Below, piece by piece: positions 1 through 4,249 of a stretch of DNA of 6,793 bases. Origin of the DNA: CAUZJO01 sp963580245 (GTDB lineage Bacteria > Sumerlaeota > Sumerlaeia > MVZB01); contig CAUZJO010000186.1 in assembly GCA_963580245.1 (NCBI GenBank), positions 1 through 6,793 of the forward strand, in the 5' to 3' direction. The first letter of the stretch is position 1, and each line of letters begins with the position of its first letter. The position numbers and the translations under genes were made by a program. A model generated the notes under the pieces. That model made no database searches. It saw nothing but the letters and a program-made list of their open reading frames with translations, and was not told where the DNA came from.

Positions 1-2
1 CA

Positions 3-110
3 GAATCCATGGTCAAATCCCTTGCCTTTGGCCAGGCACGGTGGGATGATCCACTCAAAGATTTTGAGGATCGAACGGTTTGGTTAGCGAAATGGGAAAT
101 GTCGGCCTAA
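3..110 (+). CDS. possible 3' end of an unrecognised upstream gene (partial)
   Basis: One plus-strand frame is open from the left edge to a TAA 22 bases before flhB. It would encode a 35-residue tail that is charged and tryptophan-containing (it ends ...WLAKWEMSA). In many flagellar clusters fliR directly precedes flhB, but this tail is hydrophilic and shows no likeness to the membrane-embedded end of FliR, so I do not call it fliR. A second frame also stays open until about position 85. The reading therefore rests only on openness and on the normal gene-to-gene spacing to flhB. It could equally be non-coding leader. Confidence 0.25.
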   Translation, partial: ESMVKSLAFGQARWDDPLKDFEDRTVWLAKWEMSA

Positions 111-132
111 ACCCTAATCGGAAACGTAAGAA

Positions 133-1224
133 ATGGCCGAGAACGACCAAGAAAAAACTGAATATCAATCGCAAAAGAAGCTCGAACAGCGGCGCGTGAA
201 GGGAGAGATGTCTCGAAGTCAGGAATTGATCACATTTGTGGTCTTTGCCCTGTTTCTCCTCTTCTTCGGCGCCACGCGGCTGGACTTGTTGGATGGGATG
301 GGCTCGATCATGGGCGACCTGTTGCGATTCGACCAACACCTCGGTATCGGTAGAGATACAATCGGTGAGTTCATGTTGGGGCCGATCCTCGAGGTATCGG
401 CCCTGTTGGCGCCGATGTTTGCGTTGATTCTGTTGTTCTCGCCGTTGATCAATATGGTCCAGACTGGATTCAACATCGCCTCCGAAAAGCTTCAGCCCGA
501 CTGGAACCGGCTCGATCCGATACGCGGGGTCAAGCGTATCTTTAGTAAGCGCCAATTTATCGAGGGGCTGAAGTCGGCGGCGAAGATCGCCTTGTTTACC
601 TACCTGGGCTGGACGGCGATTTATAAGGCGTTGCCAACGATTGTGCTGATGGGCGGGTTGGGCATGAGGGAACAGATGGGCATCATGATTGATGTCTCGC
701 TCTCGATCGGCATCCGCATCAGCGCGCTGATGGCCATCCTGGCGATCGGGGACCTGGGATACCAGTGGTGGGAGTTCCGCCAGGCCCTGCGGTCGACGCA
801 TCAGGAAATGAAAGACGAACTGAAGGAACGCGAGGACGATCCATTAATAAAACAACGCCAGCGCCAGATTCAAGCCGAACGGGCGCGCCGCCAGATGATG
901 GCCGAAGTGCCCAAGGCCAGCGTCGTCGTCACCAACCCGACCCACTACGCCGTGGCACTGGCCTACCGGCGCGACAAGGCCCCCGCCCCCTACGTCTGCG
1001 CCAAGGGGATGGAGGAGATGGCCCGGCGCAGCCGCGAGATCGTGCGCGAGCACGGCGTGCCGGTCATCGAAAACAAACCCCTTGCCCAAGCCCTCTACCG
1101 GCAGGTCAAAGTCGGCCACGTCATCCCCGGTGAGTCTTTCAAGGCCGTGGCCGAACTGTTGGCGTTTGTGTTCTTGTTGAAGAAGGGGAAGCCTAGGGTT
1201 CGGGGTATAGGGGCCAGGGTTTGA
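133..1224 (+). CDS. flhB: FlhB, flagellar type III export gate / substrate-specificity switch protein
   Basis: This 363-residue inner-membrane protein of the flagellar export apparatus works with FlhA and FliPQR and switches export from rod/hook to filament subunits. The start at 133 preserves the basic N-terminal segment with EKTE (7-10) and KKLEQRRVKG (15-24), which resembles the family's EKTE-x-PT-xx-KL region; the usual PT pair reads QS here. Four hydrophobic stretches follow at about 32-52, 82-110, 148-176 and 184-212. Next come the conserved linker (EMKDELKEREDDP, 225-237) and a cytoplasmic domain with the autocleavage motif NPTH (268-271), which family knowledge predicts is cut between N268 and P269. 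The tail is short and basic. Length is normal for the family. The Shine-Dalgarno is weak (GGAAACGTAAG just upstream). flhA, a frequent downstream partner, is absent; about 500 non-coding bases follow. A non-flagellar secretion homologue (YscU/SctU) is possible but less likely. Confidence 0.96.
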   Translation: MAENDQEKTEYQSQKKLEQRRVKGEMSRSQELITFVVFALFLLFFGATRLDLLDGMGSIMGDLLRFDQHLGIGRDTIGEFMLGPILEVSALLAPMFALILLFSPLINMVQTGFNIASEKLQPDWNRLDPIRGVKRIFSKRQFIEGLKSAAKIALFTYLGWTAIYKALPTIVLMGGLGMREQMGIMIDVSLSIGIRISALMAILAIGDLGYQWWEFRQALRSTHQEMKDELKEREDDPLIKQRQRQIQAERARRQMMAEVPKASVVVTNPTHYAVALAYRRDKAPAPYVCAKGMEEMARRSREIVREHGVPVIENKPLAQALYRQVKVGHVIPGESFKAVAELLAFVFLLKKGKPRVRGIGARV

Positions 1225-1597
1225 TGGGGTTAGTATGTTTGCTCCGCGGCTGTGGTCATGCCTTGTGACCTAACCGAGTCAGCCTGAACGGTGAGTCTTG
1301 GAAGAAGCGACCGAGGGCGGGCGCCAAGTTGTTCGTGGTGGACATGAAACGCCTGGAACGCGGCATGGCCGTAACTCGTGGAATCGTTGCAATCACTGAA
1401 AAGCCCCTTCCTCTCTTCCTCCCCAGCGAGCACTCTTGGATTACGACCCGGAGGGAGGATGAAAAACTTTTACACATCAGGCGATGGATATGAAGATGGA
1501 TTGCTCTGGAGGGCCGAGGGCGGCTCGGTGGCGGGGCGGCTTCCGGAGGTCCGTAAGTCAAGTGTTTATAGCATTCTGCATCCCGTAAGCCATGGGG

Positions 1598-1665
1598 TTT
1601 GTCGGATTGTTCACGTTGGTATGGGAATTGCATCTCCACGCAAGTGAAGGACTCCATCCGACAGG
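1598..1665 (+). promoter_or_regulatory. nested inverted repeat in the leader of the secreted-protein gene
   Basis: An outer perfect 8-bp stem pairs TGTCGGAT (1600-1607) with ATCCGACA (1656-1663), extendable by two T-G pairs. Inside it TTCAC-g-TTG (1610-1618) pairs with CAAGTGAA (1641-1648), giving 8 bp with one bulged G. A small TGGG/TTCC-type pairing lies within that (1622-1625 with 1635-1638). It ends about 56 bases before the start codon at 1722, so it would lie in the 5' leader if transcription starts upstream. There is no T-run, so it is not a standard terminator, and it matches no riboswitch consensus I know. It could be an mRNA structure, an operator, or chance. Confidence 0.35.
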
Positions 1666-1707
1666 ACGGGACGGGGACTTCGAAGTGTCGATGTAATCTT
1701 GATTGAA

Positions 1708-1716
1708 TGAGGTGAT
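1708..1716 (+). promoter_or_regulatory. ribosome binding site of the secreted-protein gene
   Basis: TGAGGTGAT is an extended match to the 16S anti-Shine-Dalgarno (GAGGTGAT) and ends 5 bases before the ATG at 1722. It fixes that start, which also gives the protein a proper signal peptide. Confidence 0.75.
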
Positions 1717-1721
1717 GTACC

Positions 1722-3377
1722 ATGAGACGGAAGAATCTTCGCGGCAAATCGCTGCTCTGCGCTTTTGTGATGACGTTCATGGCCGCGCGGGGGATCACCG
1801 CGCCCGCCACGTTTCCATTGGAACCGGGCGAGTCGGTGGCGACGTGCCGGTCCGGTTTCGTGTTTGACGGCAACGTGCTGGTGCCGATGCCTTTTGTCGT
1901 GGCGGTGATCGATGTCCGCGACCCGATTTGCAATGCCCCCGGCTTTGGTCTGCCGACCACGGATCCCACCGTCAATTGGCTGGCCCCGATGTATCACAAC
2001 GAGGCGACCCTCAGCCCCACCGGCGACCCGTCCCACGAGTGGACCGACGTGAATTTGGGCCAAGTTTTCGGCGTCGCGCTCGATGACGCTCCCAATCCGA
2101 ACATCTATGTCACCTCGACGCGCGTTTATGGTAACGGCACGGGCACCGGCCGGGTTTTCAAGCTCGACGGGACGACGGGGATTCCGTCGGTGTTGGCCAC
2201 GTTGCCGAACTTCAATGTCGGTCTCGGCAACATCGCCTATGACCGCGACAACTCGCAGCTTTTCGTGACCAACCTCGAAGACGGCATGATCTATCGACTC
2301 GACCTGAGCGACAGCGTGCTCAGCACTTTCGACCCGTTCCTGCCCGACGACGGCGCGCCGGGTTTTGCGCCGCTCGGTGAACGGATCTGGGGCATTCAGG
2401 TTTATAACTGCCGCGTCTACTTCGGCGTTTGGTCCGAAGACGCCGGCAGGCTGGGCCCGCAGAACGCCGTGTGGTCGGTCGGTCTGGATACGGCCGGCGA
2501 GTTTGTCGGCCCCGAAACGCTCGAAGTGACGCTGTCCGACGACGTGGCTCGCACCTATACGATGCCGATCTCCGATATCGCCTTTTCTCGCGACGGGAAG
2601 ATGATGATCGCGGAGCGGGGGATGTGGGGAGACACGACCAATGCGCCGCATCAGGCGCGCATCCTGGAATACGCCGGCGGCCACCTGAGCTGGGTGCCCA
2701 GCGGTACGACGTTCGACATCGGTCAGGTCATCGGAACCAACAACAGCGCCGGCGGGGTCGACTACGACTGCGCAGAGCTTGATAGCTGCAACCTGGGGGG
2801 CCACGTGGTCGTCACCGGCGATGCCCTGCATTGCTGCTCGGATCCCAACAACATCTACGGTCTTCAGATCCTGCCCGACACCGGCGGCGACCTCTCCAAC
2901 AGTTTCCTGATCGACATCAACGGGAACACCAATAGTCAGAACAAAACGGAACTGGGCGATGTCGACGTGGTGCGGACGTGCCATCCCCCCTCGGACTGCA
3001 ACATCGATCCGGGCTGCACGCTTACGCAAGGGTACTGGAAGAATCAGCACCAGTTCGGCAAGGGCAAACGCCAGCAGGAACCCTGGCCGATCGACGAGAA
3101 CACCATGTTGTGCGGCATGACCTGGCTCGACATCCTCAATACTCATCCCAAGAAGGGTGCCGCCTGGTTGATCCTGGCGCACCAATGGATCGCCGCGAAG
3201 CTGAACGTCGCTTCGGGGGTGGCAACCGATGCCCTATTGCTGCAAGCCTTGGCGGAGGCCGAGACCCTGCTTCTGGGATGTTCGATCGACCCGGAGGACC
3301 ATGCCTGGGCGGTGCAGCTTGCCAGTTTCCTCGACGATTACAACAATGGGCTGATTGGTCCCGGACACTGCGATTAG
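1722..3377 (+). CDS. secreted protein with propeller-like repeats and a C-terminal TQGYWKN cysteine module
   Basis: The product is 551 residues. A basic N-terminus (RRKNLRGK) and hydrophobic core (LLCAFVMTFMAA) form a likely signal peptide, cut near 27 (after GITA); C13 lacks a proper lipobox, so a soluble or surface protein is more likely than a lipoprotein. Residues about 110-415 hold repeated beta-type blocks such as GNIAYDRDNSQLFVTNLEDG (169-188), DIAFSRDGKMMIAERG (285-300) and DALHCCSDPNNIYGLQIL (367-384), consistent with a beta-propeller (NHL/SMP-30-like); no catalytic set is evident. The C-terminal part from about 426 starts with CTLTQGYWKN (432-441), continues with LAHQWIAAKLNVASG (485-499) and ends DDYNNGLIGPGHCD. 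I recall this TQGYWKN...GPGHC pattern as a recurring tail of secreted bacterial proteins of unknown role. There are 13 cysteines after the signal core, many clustered from 350 on, suggesting disulfides outside the cytoplasm. sixA follows after 64 bases. Function unknown. Confidence 0.9.
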   Translation: MRRKNLRGKSLLCAFVMTFMAARGITAPATFPLEPGESVATCRSGFVFDGNVLVPMPFVVAVIDVRDPICNAPGFGLPTTDPTVNWLAPMYHNEATLSPTGDPSHEWTDVNLGQVFGVALDDAPNPNIYVTSTRVYGNGTGTGRVFKLDGTTGIPSVLATLPNFNVGLGNIAYDRDNSQLFVTNLEDGMIYRLDLSDSVLSTFDPFLPDDGAPGFAPLGERIWGIQVYNCRVYFGVWSEDAGRLGPQNAVWSVGLDTAGEFVGPETLEVTLSDDVARTYTMPISDIAFSRDGKMMIAERGMWGDTTNAPHQARILEYAGGHLSWVPSGTTFDIGQVIGTNNSAGGVDYDCAELDSCNLGGHVVVTGDALHCCSDPNNIYGLQILPDTGGDLSNSFLIDINGNTNSQNKTELGDVDVVRTCHPPSDCNIDPGCTLTQGYWKNQHQFGKGKRQQEPWPIDENTMLCGMTWLDILNTHPKKGAAWLILAHQWIAAKLNVASGVATDALLLQALAEAETLLLGCSIDPEDHAWAVQLASFLDDYNNGLIGPGHCD

Positions 3378-3428
3378 AATGGCGATATACGAAGGCCTTG
3401 GCTCTTTCGGATACGCCACAAATGGCGA

Positions 3429-3434
3429 GGAGGT
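3429..3434 (+). promoter_or_regulatory. ribosome binding site deciding the sixA start
   Basis: GGAGGT, within GAGGAGGT, lies 7 bases before the ATG at 3442. In-frame ATGs further upstream (3355, inside the previous gene, and 3379) have no such site and would put a non-conserved extension before the MRHAK motif, so 3442 is preferred. Confidence 0.85.
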
Positions 3435-3441
3435 GGCGATC

Positions 3442-3933
3442 ATGAAATCGCTTTTGATCATGCGTCACGCCAAGTCGAGTTGGAGTGATTCGGACTTGGG
3501 CGATCACGATCGGCCGCTCAACGATCGGGGGAAACGGGACGCGCCACGCATGGGTCGCCTGTTGGCCGACGAACGCATGACGCCGGACCTGATCATTAGC
3601 TCCACCGCCAAACGCGCGCGCAAGACGGTCGCAAAGGTTGCGAAGGCGAGCGGATTCGACGGAGACATCCAGTTTGAAGCCGGCCTGTACCACGGTGATT
3701 GCGAGACGTGGCTGAGCCTATTGCGCAATGTGCCCGAACGGAACGACCGCGTGATGGTGGTCGGTCACAATCCGGGCTTGGAAATGCTTCTGGAGTTGCT
3801 GACCGGTCGACGTGAAGAACTCCCGACGGCCGCCTTGGCATGCCTCACGTTGCCGATCGAGAACTGGAGCCAGTTACCCCGGGAGCCTGCCGGGGAATTG
3901 GCGGGGATTTGGCGGCCGCGCGACTTGGGCTGA
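3442..3933 (+). CDS. sixA: SixA-type phosphohistidine phosphatase (histidine phosphatase superfamily)
   Basis: The product is a 163-residue cytoplasmic protein, the usual SixA length. The catalytic signature is at the N-terminus: LIMRHAKSSW (5-14), with R8 and the nucleophile H9. It is followed by the DRPLNDRGKRDA block (23-34), SSTAKRARKT (53-62) with conserved arginines, an acidic E79 in the FEAGLYHG segment, and VGHNPGLE (107-114) with the second histidine H109. This is the short SixA/COG2062 branch of the phosphoglycerate-mutase-like fold. The E. coli enzyme is reported to remove phosphate from phosphohistidine in the ArcB HPt domain and in the nitrogen phosphotransferase system. The substrate here is unknown: no sensor kinase or PTS gene lies in the window. 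It has its own strong ribosome site, 64 bases after the secreted-protein gene, so co-transcription is possible but not shown. Confidence 0.92.
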   Translation: MKSLLIMRHAKSSWSDSDLGDHDRPLNDRGKRDAPRMGRLLADERMTPDLIISSTAKRARKTVAKVAKASGFDGDIQFEAGLYHGDCETWLSLLRNVPERNDRVMVVGHNPGLEMLLELLTGRREELPTAALACLTLPIENWSQLPREPAGELAGIWRPRDLG

Positions 3934-3948
3934 TTCAGTTGAATACGT

Positions 3949-3974
3949 GGCTTTCGCCGGGAAAGCCAACCCGG
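3949..3974 (+). terminator. hairpin after sixA with an overlapping alternative stem (possible terminator)
   Basis: GGCTTTC (3949-3955) and GAAAGCC (3961-3967) form a perfect 7-bp stem with a 5-base loop, 15 bases after the sixA stop. The loop and part of the stem, CCGGG (3957-3961), can instead pair with CCCGG (3970-3974), so the two forms partly exclude each other. No T-run follows (the next bases are G-rich), so a standard intrinsic terminator is doubtful. It may protect the 3' end of the transcript or be fortuitous. Confidence 0.35.
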
Positions 3975-4034
3975 ATGGGGGGAGTTACGGGAGCGACCCG
4001 AGTCGATCTTCGCAAAATTTCAGGACCATTATCC

Positions 4035-4074
4035 TTGTTATCGGCCCTGATTAGTGAGACAATATCCACGATAT
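4035..4074 (+). promoter_or_regulatory. candidate sigma-70-like promoter and inverted repeat upstream of aceA
   Basis: TTGTTA (4035-4040) and GACAAT (4058-4063) are separated by 17 bases; each matches 4 of 6 positions of the -35 and -10 consensus. Directly overlapping the downstream edge is ATATC-cac-GATAT (4062-4074), a perfect 5-bp inverted repeat placed where a repressor could act. It would leave a leader of about 175 bases before aceA. The match is only moderate and other promoters are possible. Confidence 0.25.
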
Positions 4075-4233
4075 AGACTGTATTCGCCCCTATCCGAAGG
4101 ATGTATTGGATGATTAAAATGTTGGCGCACACTGGTTTTGCTTGGAGCGGCGGAAGATGAACGTGGACACCGCGAGAGATCTATTTTACGGACTTTAGAT
4201 TCAAGCAATGATGGTTTGGCGACGGTCTAAAAT

Positions 4234-4239
4234 AAGGAG
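4234..4239 (+). promoter_or_regulatory. ribosome binding site of aceA
   Basis: AAGGAG ends 10 bases before the ATG at 4250 and supports that start. Just upstream is TCTAAA (4226-4231), which is the inverted partner of TTTAGA (4194-4199), so a leader stem would end 2 bases before the site and could affect its exposure. Confidence 0.75.
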
Positions 4240-4249
4240 TCACCGATAA

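Larger units (their letters stand above)
1225..1721. other. intergenic region between flhB and the secreted-protein gene
   Basis: No convincing gene is seen on either strand. A small stem, GGTCA/TGACC (1254-1258 with 1266-1270), sits inside a wider GGTTAG/CTAACC pair (1228-1233 with 1270-1275; the two share base 1270). It lacks a T-run, so it is a poor terminator. A second stem is CCGAG/CTCGG (1514-1518 with 1524-1528). Two small ORFs were considered: 1344-1493 (49 codons, no clear ribosome site) and 1459-1647 (62 codons, with GGAGG only 4 bases before its ATG). Neither gives a recognisable protein. A frame open from about 1269 to 1493 contains ...AKLFVVDMKRLERGMAVTRG..., which reads like protein but has no good start, so a decayed gene remnant is possible. 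The last 120 bases hold the nested inverted repeat listed separately. Confidence 0.6.
3934..4249. other. intergenic region between sixA and aceA
   Basis: This is a 316-base gap without a convincing protein gene. In order it holds: a 7-bp hairpin with an overlapping alternative stem (3949-3974); a small CGGG/CCCG stem (3988-4000); a candidate promoter and inverted repeat (4035-4074); an ATCC-gaa-GGAT mini-hairpin (4092-4102); two tandem mini-ORFs (4101 or 4110 to 4160, then 4157-4198) whose stop and start overlap as ATGA; and the aceA ribosome site. The second half is clearly more AT-rich than the neighbouring genes, as expected of a promoter and leader region. No tRNA or mobile element is visible. 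Confidence 0.7.

Noticed and set aside
55..801. Minus-strand open frame of 248 codons opposite flhB
   Set aside because: It is antisense to a clear flhB; its Q/R/H-rich product is typical of a shadow frame.
1755..1760. Cysteine 13 of the secreted protein as a lipoprotein attachment site
   Set aside because: The preceding residues are SLL, without G, A or S at the position before the cysteine, and the cysteine lies at the start of the hydrophobic core rather than after it.
1256..1975. Minus-strand open frame of 239 codons across the flhB/secreted-protein gap
   Set aside because: It overlaps the signal-peptide region of the real gene, has no convincing ribosome site, and gives a low-complexity product with no recognisable motif.
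1611..3185. Long minus-strand open frame of 524 codons opposite the secreted-protein gene
   Set aside because: It mirrors a GC-rich plus-strand gene that has a signal peptide, a strong ribosome site and recognisable motifs. The minus product is rich in R, V, A, D and H without family motifs, as expected of an antisense shadow.
3355..3441. Upstream in-frame starts for the SixA protein at 3355 or 3379
   Set aside because: They would overlap or abut the previous gene, lack a ribosome site, and add a non-conserved extension before MRHAK; the strong GGAGGT supports 3442.
3949..4010. Possible c-di-GMP (GEMM-I) riboswitch near GAAAGCC and ACCCGG strings, on either strand
   Set aside because: Short strings resemble parts of the consensus, but the conserved core and the order of the two stems are not present.
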